A stretch of DNA of 64,000 bases from Labia minor (Eukaryota; Arthropoda; Insecta; Dermaptera; Spongiphoridae): NCBI GenBank assembly GCA_963082975.1, contig OY720350.1:22415875-22479874 (forward strand), in the 5' to 3' direction. Made by a program: the position numbers and the translations under genes. Shown piece by piece: positions 37,709 to 47,500 of the stretch. How positions within the stretch are numbered: position 1 is the first letter of the stretch; the number at the start of each line of letters is the position of its first letter. Under the pieces are notes generated by a model, which did not search any database, was not told where the DNA came from, and saw nothing but the letters and a program-made list of their open reading frames with translations.

Positions 37709-40700
37709 GATTGATTAATATGCATATCAAATACTTTCAAGGAATTTTCATCTAACTTCATTTATACTAAATCGACTTGAGAGAAAGAGAGAGACAGAAG
37801 GAGAGAAATAAACTTTTATCAAATACAAATTTGGTCTTCATAAAAAGATAAATTAAATTTCAAATTTGTATTTTAAATTACTATTGTAAACTGTTTAATA
37901 TAAAAAAATCTGGAGTGTCTCCACTCGACTATCTCGCAAAAATTTTAATTGAATTAAATACCATATATTATATTTAAATTAAATTTAATTAATGAAATTA
38001 TAAATTAAAATTAATAATATTTATTAAACCAGCGCGTGTTTGGCTCTTTGTTGATGGCACCTGGTCACGTATTGGCGCATGATTTGCAGTGTTAAAAAAT
38101 TAATTCCGGTACTTTCAGCGATTCAATCAAGCTGAAATTCTATATATTTCTATATATCTCTCTAGTTTTATACAATTTTTAATCATGTGAAAAACTATCA
38201 ATCATATATCATTATTTTTATGGACACTTTAGAGGAAATAAGCGGGAGTGTCCTCCCCTAGACTTTCCCGCATATAAATTATAAATAGGTATAAAGAGTT
38301 GTGAATGAATATTTAGAATGTAATAAAGTGCTACTTCCGGTTAACTGATATTTTAAATGAAAAAAAAAACAGATATGGATATAATATAAATATTTTTAAT
38401 TTTATTTTATTTATAATATATAAGGGCTGGCTGTGACGTCATGAAGTGCTGGGTGACGTCATATAATTTTAAATTAAGAAAAAACTAATGAAGATAATTT
38501 TTCTCGAGGATAAAACCAATACAAAGTGCATAACACGTGGAGATATGCCTTCACGTGAAATTTGATATGAAAATAACCCTTCACTTCCTCTCTTCGATCG
38601 GCAATACTAGCACTTCCGGTTTCCGGATTTGCACCAAAAGTTGATCCATTCATCATACTGATGCATTAAGTAAATATACCAAATTTCATCAAAATCCGTT
38701 GAGTCGTTCAAGCTGTACACATCTCTACGGACACACAGCGGACGGACGGACAGACATCATGCTAAAAATACTTTTTTCTGTTAAGAAAATGCATGATTCG
38801 TGGAGATATGTTCCTAAAAATATCCACAGGTGAAATTTGGTGTGAAAACAATACCTCCCTTACTATCGTCGGTCGGTAAAAAGGAAACGCTACTTGTATA
38901 GGTAAAATGTCACTTCCGGTAGTCATATCATGATGAAATTTGGTATCTGAATTTTTTTCATATTTTTAAATCTATATACAAAATATGAAGCAAATATCTT
39001 GAAGCAAACCGGTACTTTACTTGAAAGGTAAACGCAACCAGTGTAGGTAAAGTACCACTTCCGGTTAACCGATTTTGACGAAATTTTGAGAGAAATCTAC
39101 AGACTGTGAATAATATCGGTGTACCAAATTTCGAAGTCCTAGCTTGATTAGTTTTTGAGTAAATTTGCTTACAGACATTACATACATACATACATACATA
39201 CATACACACACACACAGACATAATTCGAAAAATGGTATTTTCCGACTCAGGGAGGTCTAAAACGTCAAGATCTATCGAAATCTCGAAGTCGAAATTTTTG
39301 ACGATTCAAATACTTCCCTTATACGAAGTATGCGGGAAAGTAAAAAATCAAACGTAATGACCCACATCCGGTTGAGCACATTTCTCAAAAGTTGATAGAA
39401 AACTACAAATTTTGAATAATGCCCATGTACCAAATTTGATGATTCTAACTCAAACTCTTTTTGCGTAATCTTGTCTACATACACACTTACATACACACAC
39501 AGACATTTTTCTCAACCTTAGTGAAAATGACTCAGAAACCTTCAAAACCTATAAAAACATCAAAATCTCGACATCGAAAATGGCGAGATAGTAAAAAAAT
39601 TTATATATAACAAACTATTTATTGAATTATTTTAGATTATTTAAATCTTCTTTGTAATGAAAAAATTAAATATTTAAGAGAAATTATATTATACTAATTT
39701 TTTAAATATATCAAATTAATAGCTTAATTACATATATAAAATAAATAAATATAATATTTACATATTATGAATAATAATAACAAAAAAAAAAAAAAATTGA
39801 TTTTTAATTGATTGTTAATCTTTCATTTTTTGTTTAGGTTCAAAGTTGGAACTAATATGATTTTATTCAAATTATATATATTCTTGAGGGAATTATTTTT
39901 TTGTTTTTTTGTTTTTAATTTAAAAAAATATTAAGTGAAAATAAAAAGATCTTTTTCACATGGATCAAGTGAAGTGAAAAATTATGTCGTGCGACAACCA
40001 CAACTTTCCTTTTCACTTATCATCTAAACCAATGTTCAAGTATCAATCAAAAACAAGAAAAGTGGAAACAATTGCATTGATATTGTAGCAGAGCAAAGAA
40101 AAATATGACAGTCTTTCTCTTTTGAATTGTTTATACCATTTCACTGAAATATAATATATATATATAATGCTTACTAAAATAATTCGAGATAAAAATTTAA
40201 ATTAATGAACTTGAAGAAGAAAGTGAGAAGTCTTATATTTTCGTTTGTCATACATATTTTACCAAATTTATATATATATAATTATTACAACAACAAAATA
40301 TATACATTTACATGTTTATTCCAATACACACGTTTCAATAAGATCTATTTTTATAATTGGAAATATAAATATTCACTACATTTACACCCCCCCTCCCCAC
40401 TAGATGATTAATTTATTTTCATATTTATATATTAATTCTTGTCATGGTCAATGTGGAACATTTTACAGTTTGTTTTGTTGAACTATTTGAGTTATATTTA
40501 TTTATTTTACTTATTCATCCATCAATGAAAAACGCAGTTTGTTTGTATTTGTTTGCAAGTGAAATATTGATTTGTCCTGAGGATTAACTTGAGAAGCGTT
40601 GAGATTGAGATAATGGAATGGATCAGGATACTGTTTATAATTTGACTGCTGTGCCCCAGCGCAGATTTCTCTAAACACCTTGATGTGCTCGTTTTAGTAA

Positions 40701-43700
40701 AAGGAAAAATGAATGATAAATGAGGTTATTGATGGCACTTGCAGTGGATGTTTCTTTAATAATGATACGTAATATTTTTTTTAATTCTATCCTCTATTTA
40801 CATTCTGTCTATTCTACTATAATTCCTTTATAGTAGAATTATTCTTGATTTATTCTATTTTTATAAAAAACAATTTTTAAAAATATGTCAGCATTCTTCC
40901 AACTAATCTTCAATTAATTTTTCCAAAAATCTGTTAGTATAGTTAACTTTTAATCATCAAAACAATATAATAAATATTTATTGCCAAATTATTGATTGGA
41001 AAATACAAATATATAATATAATATATAATCTATATTGTAATAGATATTTCATAAAATAAGGGTTATATATAAATTTATGTAATTGGTGAGCAAAATTTTT
41101 TTATTAAGGCTTAATATTAAATATTGCATTATAAACTAACCACATTTGAAAAATTAATCATTTGTGGGAGAAAATTTCAAATTATTAAAATTTGTCAATA
41201 ATTTTAAACTAATTCAAAAAAAAAAATCCAAAAAAAAAAAAATAATAATAAACTATTTTATATTTTATTTATTATTATTTTCTTTTTTATAAAAATGGAA
41301 AGTGACATAAAATATTTAAATTTAGTCAATATTTATTTAATAGACATATTATTTACAGGCGAAAGTGATAAACCGACTTATTTATTCATTCATTCTATTT
41401 GTTAGTATAGTTAAAATCAATATTTATTCATGGAATGAGCTTATAACAAGATTAACATTAAATGATTAATTGAAAAATGAATTGAAAAATAATTGATTGC
41501 AGAGGGGAAAAATAAACTAAAGATGCAATTTGAATGAAGCTTTTATAAACAAATTTGTTTCACTAATTTAAATTTTTCTTATCTTTATTTAAAGGAAATT
41601 TCTGCAATCGGAAGTGTTGATGTTTAACTAGAAATAGAAAATATAAATAAAGAAGTCGTCTCAGTCTTTCTCTCACTTTTTGAATAAATTAACTATTTAT
41701 TTGAAATTTTATTTGGTATTTAATGTTATTTTCAATTAACTTAAGTGGTTTTATAAAATCGTTCAGTCTGTCGTTCTGTCCGACATCAAACTCAAAATTT
41801 TGAAATTCTGACTTCAGATTCGGGAAGAGCATCGAAAAGTAGTAACGTAAAGTGCCTTTCATTTTTTGATACCCCCTCGGAAACATGGTCAAAATGGCGT
41901 CCAAAGTTGAAATTTTTGGCCGTTGCTATGCCAGTGAATAAAATTAAAACCCCGATTCTTCAAGTTTGAAGGAATATATAAGACCCGTAATACAAACCCC
42001 GACCAATATGTAGGTAAATGCATACAAAGAACACAAAATTTTATTCAATAATATTTATATTTAATCTTGACTTAATTATAACTTAAATTAATCCGAACTT
42101 AAGTCCGTTTTGGCAATGCAAGCTTGCGCATTCCCAGATGTTTATTTTATATAAATAAATGATTATTTTAATATCAGGCACAATAATAAACACGAAATAT
42201 GTTTATATATTTTATTTAGGTAATTTATGTAATTTTAATTTAGTGCCTCTGTTATATATTAAGACACCACAGAGTCTGAGGTAAACACTGATGACTCACA
42301 TTCTCGTGGTCCAGGGTTCAAGTCTCGGGCCAGGTAAGGGAAGTTCTCTACCTGGAGTCTATGGGAAGGAGTCCACCCAGCCTCCGGGATTAAAATTGGG
42401 ATAAAATAATTAAAATAAAAAGTAGCGCCTCCCATCAAGAAAATCAAGGTAAAGGTTGATAAAACGTGTTCTACTGATTATATGATACCTAATTGATAAG
42501 CATTGCCCTTTCATAAGATCTACAAAAGTTAGATGTTTATTTTATCTCTGTATATGCATATATATGAATAAAAATAAGAATAAGGTAAGTTTGTTAAATC
42601 AGAAGATTACACCACTAATTGAATTTATAATTAACCTAAGAGGAATGCGCATAAAGATATATTTCATTATTTTATCTTTCGACAAAAATGTGTTTAAACT
42701 AGGCAACCGGCAGCACGCCAAATAAATTTGTCCGGTCGTCAAAGTATAATAGTACAATGTCATTTTTTTGGTTTCCTGTACTTTTAGCAGGCCGCTTGAT
42801 TACTGTTAAGTTAAATATATATTATAGTGATATCGCTTTTTTGAATACGAATTTTTGAGATTTTAAAAGAGACATATTTGTATTATGTGAATTGCTATTG
42901 AAATATTTAAGGCTTAATAATTTATTAAGTTGTTTTTTTGTCTGCGGCCCACTAAGAAATTTATACAAGGAATGTCGAATTTTCGTTTGGCCCTTTGATA
43001 AAAAATAGGTTTAAACAAACGCCTCGGTTTGAAAGTTTTCTTATGAAATAATATATCAAAAAAATTCATAATAAAATATATATTTTATATATATATATAT
43101 ATAATTTTTCTTATGTAGATGGGGATAGCTTGAGTAGGTGAAATGAATTAATTATTCATATAAATATATAGGTATATATATCAGAACATTTTTTAAATTA
43201 ATTTATTAAATTTATTTAAATATTTATAAATTTTAATTATTTCTTTTATTAGCATATTTTTTGTATAAAAATATATTTCATATAATTTTTATAGTTTAAT
43301 TTTATATGGAAAAATATGTAGTTTTGAATTTAAGATTATTTAGAAATATACATATATATATATAATTTTATTTCTGACAATTTATATATATATATAAATA
43401 TATATAAATATATGTATTATTTTACTTTAAATTATATATAACAATTTTCTAAGTTCAGTCTGAAGATTTATCAACAATTAAGTTTCAATATAAATAATAT
43501 TATCCCATGATGAAATTAAATTTTACTATAAACTTTCGTCAGATGAAATGATAAAATGTTTAATTACAATTTTTGTTTATTTGTTTTATTATTTCAAAGT
43601 CACTATTTGACTAAAATAAAAACAGATTGAAAAATGTTTAAAAAAATTAAATAATGGTCTGAAAGTGGAATTTTCTGTACGAAAAACATAATTAACCATC

Positions 43701-44573
43701 AAATAAATGAGGTTTTGACAATAATTATTATTTAAAGTCATTTTTTTTTAGAAATATTGAACTGTTATGCAAAAAATGTTATTTTATAGGTCTGGTTTAG
43801 TCAGCAAAAACATATTTCCAAATATTTATATTTTTTACTATGAATTTTTTGTTTATAACTGATAGTTCAATTAAATTCTTTTTTTTTTGATGTTAATTAC
43901 TTTTGATGTATAAATTAAATGTCTATTTACAAATTCAAATATTTTTTTTTATAATTGATAAATTTGATATCAATTCTTTTATTCTTCCAAATATTTTGAT
44001 TTTTCGTTAATTTATTTTTTACTAAATGAAAATAAAATAAATAATTTTTTTTTTTTTTTATTTACAAGAAATTAATTGAACCAATCATAAGACCGAAATA
44101 TATAAATGAATTGAAATCTTGACTTTTCTCACTATAATGGAGTACCAATTAAAAAAACGTTTTTTTTTTATCTTGTTTAATAATTAATTTCAAATTTCTT
44201 CAAGACACCTACAATGTCAACTATTAGTAACTTGTAGCTCTGTGAGTATAGTTCGGATATTATTTGAAAAATGTATTTCCCTCATTTGTTTCTCTTTTAT
44301 TAACTTCTCTATTATTTTTGAAAAAATAAAACAATAAAGTGACTTACTTATTTGTGCCCATCGAGTATCCGATTGATTGCCTGCTTCTTTTGGTTTAAGT
44401 GTTTTTAAAAATAAATCCATTTGTTGTCTGCATCGAGTCCCGAGGTTGATTTCAGTCAACACGGCGTTTTGAATGGATGGAAAATCAAAAAGGGTTGGCA
44501 ATGTAACGAAGAGGGTAGTCGCTGAATTCGAATGGACTTGGCATAGTAGTAATGGAAAGAACAAGAGCAACAT
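23391..44573 (-). CDS. NRF-6-type (nose resistant to fluoxetine) multi-pass acyltransferase gene, 15 coding exons, complete
   Basis: Coding exons, 5' to 3': 44573-44348, 36535-36366, 35709-35540, 35121-34940, 33378-33280, 33194-32994, 32860-32767, 31417-31235, 28848-28683, 28607-28528, 28399-28304, 25699-25570, 25271-25100, 23765-23623, 23510-23391. All junctions are GT-AG and the phases close over 2232 nt (743 residues plus TAA). Seen: a signal-peptide-like start (MLLLFFPLLLC), a Cys-containing lumenal NRF region (about 35-190), a first membrane helix near 190-210, a Ser-rich loop, then an acyltransferase-3-like membrane domain from about 322 with HGLR (326-329), WVIAGH (335-340), VDTFFVISG, YRFLRLTPPY, PWTRLAPYLIG, PLSRITYCAYLLHP and a final helix. 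These motifs in this order are typical of NRF-6/acyltransferase-3 proteins, which in C. elegans act in transport of lipids and drugs; the substrate here is unknown. An AATAAA lies at 23315-23310, 76 nt past the stop. Upstream non-coding exons cannot be excluded. Confidence 0.93.
23623..23765 (-). CDS. NRF-like gene, coding exon 14
   Basis: Encodes the near-terminal motif PLSRITYCAYLLHP. An AT-rich region with (AAT)n repeats starts about 10 nt upstream of the acceptor. The reading frame stays open past the donor (GTAACA at 23622), but exon 15 gives the expected family C-terminus, so splicing is preferred. Confidence 0.9.
23777..23957. repeat. (AAT)n-rich microsatellite in NRF-gene intron 13
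   Basis: Long imperfect AAT/ATA repeats with periodic AAATATAAT interruptions, beginning about 10 bp from the acceptor of exon 14. Confidence 0.9.
25100..25271 (-). CDS. NRF-like gene, coding exon 13
   Basis: Two membrane helices, the second reading SHTAWGLCVAWIIIACATGH, the conserved 'S-R-x-x-W-x-x-x-x-x-W-x-x-x-A-C-x-x-G-x-G' block. The exon stands out by G+C content from the A+T-rich introns. Confidence 0.93.
25570..25699 (-). CDS. NRF-like gene, coding exon 12
   Basis: Encodes LFDEIYDKPWTRLAPYLIGM, the family's 'Y-x-K-P-W-T-R-x-x-P-Y-x-x-G' motif, then a helix. Donor GTAAAT, phase 0. Confidence 0.93.
27122..27560 (+). pseudogene. RTE-like retrotransposon, 3' fragment, decayed
   Basis: Carries the TTATATGGGTGTGAGGCGTG segment (LYGCEA) and later AGAATGGGAGAAGAAAGACT, with many stops. 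In the NRF-gene intron between exons 11 and 12. Confidence 0.75.
27630..28080 (-). mobile_element. Internally deleted mariner (irritans-like) element, copy 1
   Basis: Long inverted ends (GAGGGTGGGATGAAAAG and CTTTTAATCCCACC) with TA on both sides. The minus strand keeps a transposase middle piece (MSAERVRNILQNHFEYGKLC then RWVP-like ITLDQKLLRKTIS and NEFLRRFITVDE) and, after a gap filled by an AATTAATTTAATT tract, a C-terminal piece (RYEKCISVDGDYVEKY). The N-terminal DNA-binding part and most of the catalytic domain are gone. Sits in the NRF-gene intron between exons 11 and 12. Confidence 0.88.
28304..28399 (-). CDS. NRF-like gene, coding exon 11
   Basis: A 96-nt exon giving one hydrophobic helix (VAIVFLLGFLICSWITTATI) and a short exposed tail. 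The next intron (25700-28303) carries the mariner derivative and an RTE fragment. Confidence 0.88.
28528..28607 (-). CDS. NRF-like gene, coding exon 10
   Basis: Short 80-nt exon reading CMIWSWYLSNDTQFYILG, the conserved 'C-x-x-W-S-W-Y-L-x-x-D-x-Q' motif at the edge of a membrane helix. Confidence 0.92.
28683..28848 (-). CDS. NRF-like gene, coding exon 9
   Basis: Encodes LTPPYLIVLGIVE followed by a lumenal loop with ENCPKYWWRNILYINTLFPV. The 'RLTPPY' and 'CxxxWWxNxLYINNxxP' patterns are family hallmarks. Donor GTAAAT. Confidence 0.93.
28897..30008 (+). mobile_element. HINE-C copy 1 with HINE-A nested inside
   Basis: Starts TTTTTACTTTCCCGCATA; the inverted TATGCGGGAAAGT lies near the end, followed by the hairpin GGGAG-GACA-CTCCC and GCTTATT. 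The core is a GTGT/GTAT microsatellite (29026-29073). A 3'-truncated HINE-A occupies 29371-29896. The element lies in the intron between exons 8 and 9 of the NRF-like gene, opposite to the direction of transcription. Confidence 0.82.
29371..29896 (+). mobile_element. HINE-A copy 4, 3'-truncated, nested in HINE-C
   Basis: Has the TTTTTACCGACCGACG start and a degenerate GTCC core (29501-29524), but breaks off in the TATCCATATCTG region before the 3' sub-terminal repeat and hairpin. The same truncation point occurs in the copy at 38356-38882. Confidence 0.8.
30535..31107 (+). mobile_element. HINE-B copy 4
   Basis: Same ends as copy 3, with a mixed CT/GTAT core (30640-30690) and hairpin GAGTG-GAGA-CACTT. 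A piece of the central region is deleted. It lies in the same NRF-gene intron as HINE-C copy 1. Confidence 0.8.
31235..31417 (-). CDS. NRF-like gene, coding exon 8
   Basis: Continues the membrane domain with SGLLIAYIYFKK, a Ser/Thr loop, and a second helix ending YRFLR. The Arg codon is split over the next intron, which holds the C1/A4 and B4 repeats. Confidence 0.9.
32208..32262 (+). repeat. Tiny RTE-like 3' scrap
   Basis: GTGGCTCAGGATAGGGATGG is the conserved C-terminal coding text of the local RTE family; little else remains. Confidence 0.5.
32767..32860 (-). CDS. NRF-like gene, coding exon 7
   Basis: Ends in NGAFSVDTFFVIS, the conserved 'SVDTFFxxSG' motif, whose final Ser codon is split across the junction with exon 8. 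Donor GTTAGT. Confidence 0.92.
32994..33194 (-). CDS. NRF-like gene, coding exon 6 (start of acyltransferase-3 domain)
   Basis: Encodes LACLHGLRVFSLVWVIAGHA, the signature first part of the acyltransferase-3 membrane domain, including the conserved His-Gly-Leu-Arg and the His of the WVIAGH helix. At 201 nt it is noticeably richer in G+C than its flanks, as expected for constrained coding DNA. Confidence 0.93.
33280..33378 (-). CDS. NRF-like gene, coding exon 5 (Ser/Thr-rich linker)
   Basis: A 99-nt exon, length divisible by three with equal flanking phases, so it could be skipped without breaking the frame. It encodes a low-complexity Ser/Thr/Pro linker and no known motif. Acceptor TTTACAG, donor GTAAAA. 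Confidence 0.8.
33514..33740 (+). mobile_element. tRNA-related SINE, copy 1, 3'-truncated
   Basis: Matches copy 2 from the A box region through TCATAGGACAC but lacks the last 60 bp or so. The B box is intact here (GGGTTCAAGTCC). Same intron and same orientation as copy 2, 620 bp apart. Confidence 0.8.
34358..34625 (+). mobile_element. tRNA-related SINE, copy 2, with 14-bp target duplication
   Basis: Has a good Pol III A box (TAGCGTAGCTGG) and a degenerate B box near GTTCCGGGTTTGG. The body contains CAGCCTCCGGGATCAACATT and the 3' end is GGCTTTTTTTTA. The duplication ATGTAATATTAATA at 34344-34357 and 34626-34639 shows retroposition. In intron 4 of the NRF-like gene, antisense to it. Confidence 0.85.
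34940..35121 (-). CDS. NRF-like gene, coding exon 4 (membrane helix and charged cytosolic loop)
   Basis: Starts in the hydrophobic run FVSFFMSVLVFSSTFYYEM, then a basic/acidic stretch (CRRDQKRKMKEMEMKQRD) and an Ala-rich segment. Acceptor GTTAG, donor GTATTC. Confidence 0.9.
35540..35709 (-). CDS. NRF-like gene, coding exon 3 (end of NRF domain, start of first membrane helix)
   Basis: Reads IRPISIGVCWPTSCSTQAIS, matching the conserved 'GvCxPxsCs' close of the NRF domain. It ends inside the first transmembrane helix; the donor is GTAATT and two bases are left to pair with exon 4. Confidence 0.9.
36366..36535 (-). CDS. NRF-like gene, coding exon 2 (NRF domain)
   Basis: Encodes WDASGRYMGSLDWGSSFWLG then SYSHC, the usual 'D-A-S-G-K ... 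G-S-Y-x-x-C' part of the lumenal NRF domain. Acceptor TTTCAG and donor GTATTT; length fits a phase 1 to 0 exon. The intron before it (36536-44347) is the largest of the gene and the most repeat-rich. Confidence 0.9.
37000..37666 (-). pseudogene. RTE-like non-LTR retrotransposon, 3' fragment (end of reverse transcriptase and C-terminal region)
   Basis: Minus strand reads KFNYLGSVITKDNN, then LLSKGIQVIIYKTIILPVVL and YACEAW, which belong to the thumb region after the catalytic core. After a break comes ARMGEDRMAKNILVGRPSGK and WVDNVEKDMRETGEDRDW. This C-terminus is typical of RTE-clade proteins. Dead: frameshifted and 5'-truncated. It ends at the common 3' edge near 37000, next to an AT run. 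Confidence 0.8.
37669..37706. repeat. (TA)n microsatellite at an RTE fragment edge
   Basis: TA run of nearly 20 units directly upstream of the RTE fragment at 37000-37666. Confidence 0.85.
37914..38236 (-). mobile_element. HINE-B copy 5, 3' half
   Basis: Reverse complement of the B-family 3' half: CTGGAGTGTCTCCACTCGAC at the end, with the AT-rich tract and the GGCTCTTTGTTGATGGCACC segment. Its 5' half continues at 39347-39597, beyond the inserted HINE-C. Confidence 0.8.
38237..39346 (-). mobile_element. HINE-C copy 2 with HINE-A nested inside, inserted in HINE-B
   Basis: Reverse-orientation counterpart of the 28897 copy, close to identical along its full 1.1 kb including the internal truncated HINE-A. 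It splits a HINE-B copy whose halves are 37914-38236 and 39347-39597. Located in intron 1 of the NRF-like gene. Confidence 0.83.
38356..38882 (-). mobile_element. HINE-A copy 5, 3'-truncated, nested in HINE-C
   Basis: Inverted match of the 29371 copy, lacking the same 3' part. The core is a short GTCC run at about 38740-38757. Confidence 0.8.
39347..39597 (-). mobile_element. HINE-B copy 5, 5' half
   Basis: Continuation of the split B element, ending (in its own 5' direction) with CGAGATAGTAAAAA, the reverse of TTTTTACTATCTCG. The short stretch that other copies have just inside the 5' end is missing. Confidence 0.78.
42264..42540 (+). mobile_element. tRNA-related SINE, copy 3
   Basis: Third copy, with B box GGGTTCAAGTC and the CAGCCTCCGGGAT body; more diverged and with a slightly longer box region. 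In intron 1 of the NRF-like gene. Confidence 0.8.
44348..44573 (-). CDS. NRF-like gene, coding exon 1 (signal peptide and start of NRF domain)
   Basis: The ATG at 44573 is chosen because a hydrophobic signal-like stretch follows at once and ends near CQVHS. The exon ends in TRWAQI with donor GTAAGT at 44347, leaving one base that joins exon 2 to give Met-Trp-Asp-Ala-Ser. The frame is open for 56 codons further upstream, so an earlier Met is possible but less likely. Confidence 0.85.
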
Positions 44574-47500
44574 TATACAAACATAGAACGTCAATAGCAA
44601 CTGGATAGAAAGATGTGATGAGCGCAAATAAATATGAAAACAAAGTGAATTTCTCGAAAGTGGCTCGTTGTGTCTCCCACTCCTTTTCACTTCCCCATCC
44701 CAAACATAACTTTTGAGGAATATACTATTTAATATAATCAATTAATAATTAAATTAATCAATTAAATAATTGATTTTTTTAAAATATTATCTCAAAATTT
44801 ATACATATATTGAATATATATGAATATAGAAAGAAAGAAATTCATTTTAAAAACTTTAATAAATATTTTTTTTTAAAAAAAAAGTATAAAATCTTGTAAT
44901 GTATTTAAAAAAAAAATAATTGTAAAATAAAAGAATATATTTTATATAGGTGTATAAATATTACGGAAACTAATATAAATAAATATTTTAAATATTGTAA
45001 TTTCTAAAATATAGAGGAAATTAAAGTTAAATTAAATCACTCTGAAAAATTCTCTTATTACTTAGTGTATTTTAATTAATTGTTCGGCGCCTTTATCGTT
45101 CGGCTCAGCTTTTTTATTAAAAATATACTTTTTTTCAATATCTATAAACTTTTATAACATTATGATATAACACAATAACAAATAATTGTGTTTTGAAGGG
45201 ATAAAACATCGCTTAATGATTGATGAATGATGTATGATTATTTCTTAACACAAATAGTCTTTATCGCTTAAGTACCTTAGAACCCTCTAATAATAATAAT
45301 AATGATAATAGTACAATAAGATTATATACAAATAAATTCATGATCTAACTAAAAAAAATGTCATTCATAATATTTTAATTATTACTTTCAAAAAATACTT
45401 GTAACATGTAATAATTAAAAACATCCTCCCACACAAACATTAATTATTTTAGTTTTCGTTGTGATGCTCTCCAAAATTTTTAAACTTTCAAACAAAACTT
45501 GTATAGATTTTTTTTAAAAAAAAATTTTTTTTAAATAAAAATTTTCATAAAAATAATAGAATTTTTAATTTTTTTTTATTGCATTGGAGGATGAATTTTA
45601 AAACATTTAATGTTAAAATATAGAGAATATGCATTAAATACAATTATTAATTCAAAATAAACGATTTAATATAACTTATAATATTTACCTGAATAATTAT
45701 ATAAAAAAATACTTATTTTTATAATTTGATTAGTTAATAATTAAATGAAATCATACAAAAGAAAACAATTTTATAGATTTCCAAATAATGATGGATTGAA
45801 GGTTTTTGTTGTATACTATCTATAATAGAAAAAACTTTATATTAACAAATTAAAAAAATAACCATTTTTTATTTAACAAAAAAAAATTACAATTTGTTTT
45901 TAACAGTATCCCTGATATGTATATATAAAAACAAACATGAAAAATATAAAATAGAAATGTTTAATAGTTTCAATAGTAAACATACACCTAATATAGGCAA
46001 ATTGAAAATAAGTGTTATATATGTTTATATATAATCAAATGTAATTTCTATAGTCCCATCACAGTCTCATAGATATTATAACTTAATAATCTGAGTAAAT
46101 TAATAATTATAAAATTAAATTAAAATTATTATTATATATAAGGTCCTTCTAATTAACATTTGCTCGTATTCAATTATAAACAAATGCGAAAATAAATATA
46201 TTTTTAAAATTATAGTGAATTCGAATTGTATACTAAACAAATAATTCGTGGTAAAATTATTTTATTCTTTGTTTTATAATACTATTATTTTATGTTTAAT
46301 AATAATTTATTATCTGGATAAAATAGAAATAATTTGCATATAATTTTTTATTCTATATTATTGTTTAATATTTTTTGAAAACTTTAATTATTTTATGTGT
46401 GTTTTTTTTGATGATTATAAATATTTAAAAGAGGAAAATAATAAAAACTGCATATTACTATTCAAATATTGGTATGTATTATTTTATAATTTAGATTTTA
46501 GATTAAGATTTAAGTAAAAAAATTTCAAAAACACTATAAAGGTTTTTTATTGATTTAATCGAAAATCGAAATTTTTAATCTATTAATAAAATTTACTGTT
46601 TATTTGACTAATTTTTTGATAATTGGTTGTTAAAATGAATTCCAATTTCTTATAAAATAAATTTCTTTAAAAATCGAATTGAATGAATATAATTTTAGTA
46701 ACTGTAAATATATATTTTAAATATATTATATATTTTATATATTAGTTCATTTTTTTCCTCTTTTAAATCTTTTTATAAACATTAATAATACATTTTTTTT
46801 AATTTTCATTTTACAAAAAAATATTAAAATGAATTACATTTTACAAACTAATTAATTATGAGGCACTAGTTGAAACATTTTAATATATTATGTAGATGAA
46901 AATTAAACTTATAAATTAACATCTTTATAAGAATAATTTTTAATTATACACTCGGTGATTTGGGAAGATAAATGCTTCTTCTGATGGTGTAATAACCGTA
47001 AAGTGCATAAATATATCAACATATAAACTTCATAAAATGTTGAATTAAAAATTATTCTTATTATGTTTTACATTTATAAGAGAAGAGAGTTTTTTTTTAA
47101 CAAAATAATTATGAGTTATTAATATTCATTAAAATAAGAATCAATTTATTTATTTATTTATTTATTTTAAATGGAATGTTGTTATAATTAGTGATATTTC
47201 GGTACTTGATACGAACAATGATATAAACAATGTTATTTTTTCTAAGAATTACAAATATTTAATTGTATTTAGTACAAATGAATATTTAATTCTAAAGTTT
47301 TTGCAGAAAAGTGTAACATATATCACACTTAACTGGACGGGATATTTAATTGATATGTCCAATATTTATTTACCAATTCAATTTTTTTAGTTTAATTAAG
47401 CACAATAATCTTACAACATATAGACGGAATGTTATTATATATATATATATATGTATATATAAAATAATAAATAAATATATGATTGATTGACAATAGTTTT

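Noticed and set aside
40205..40411. 68-codon plus-strand frame
   Set aside because: Low-complexity Lys/Tyr/Ile composition expected by chance in AT-rich DNA, within an NRF-gene intron.
41689..41904. 71-codon minus-strand frame (MFPRGYQKMKGTLRYYF...)
   Set aside because: No domain, no splice context fitting the NRF-like gene; probably an old repeat with a GTCCGACA-like piece.
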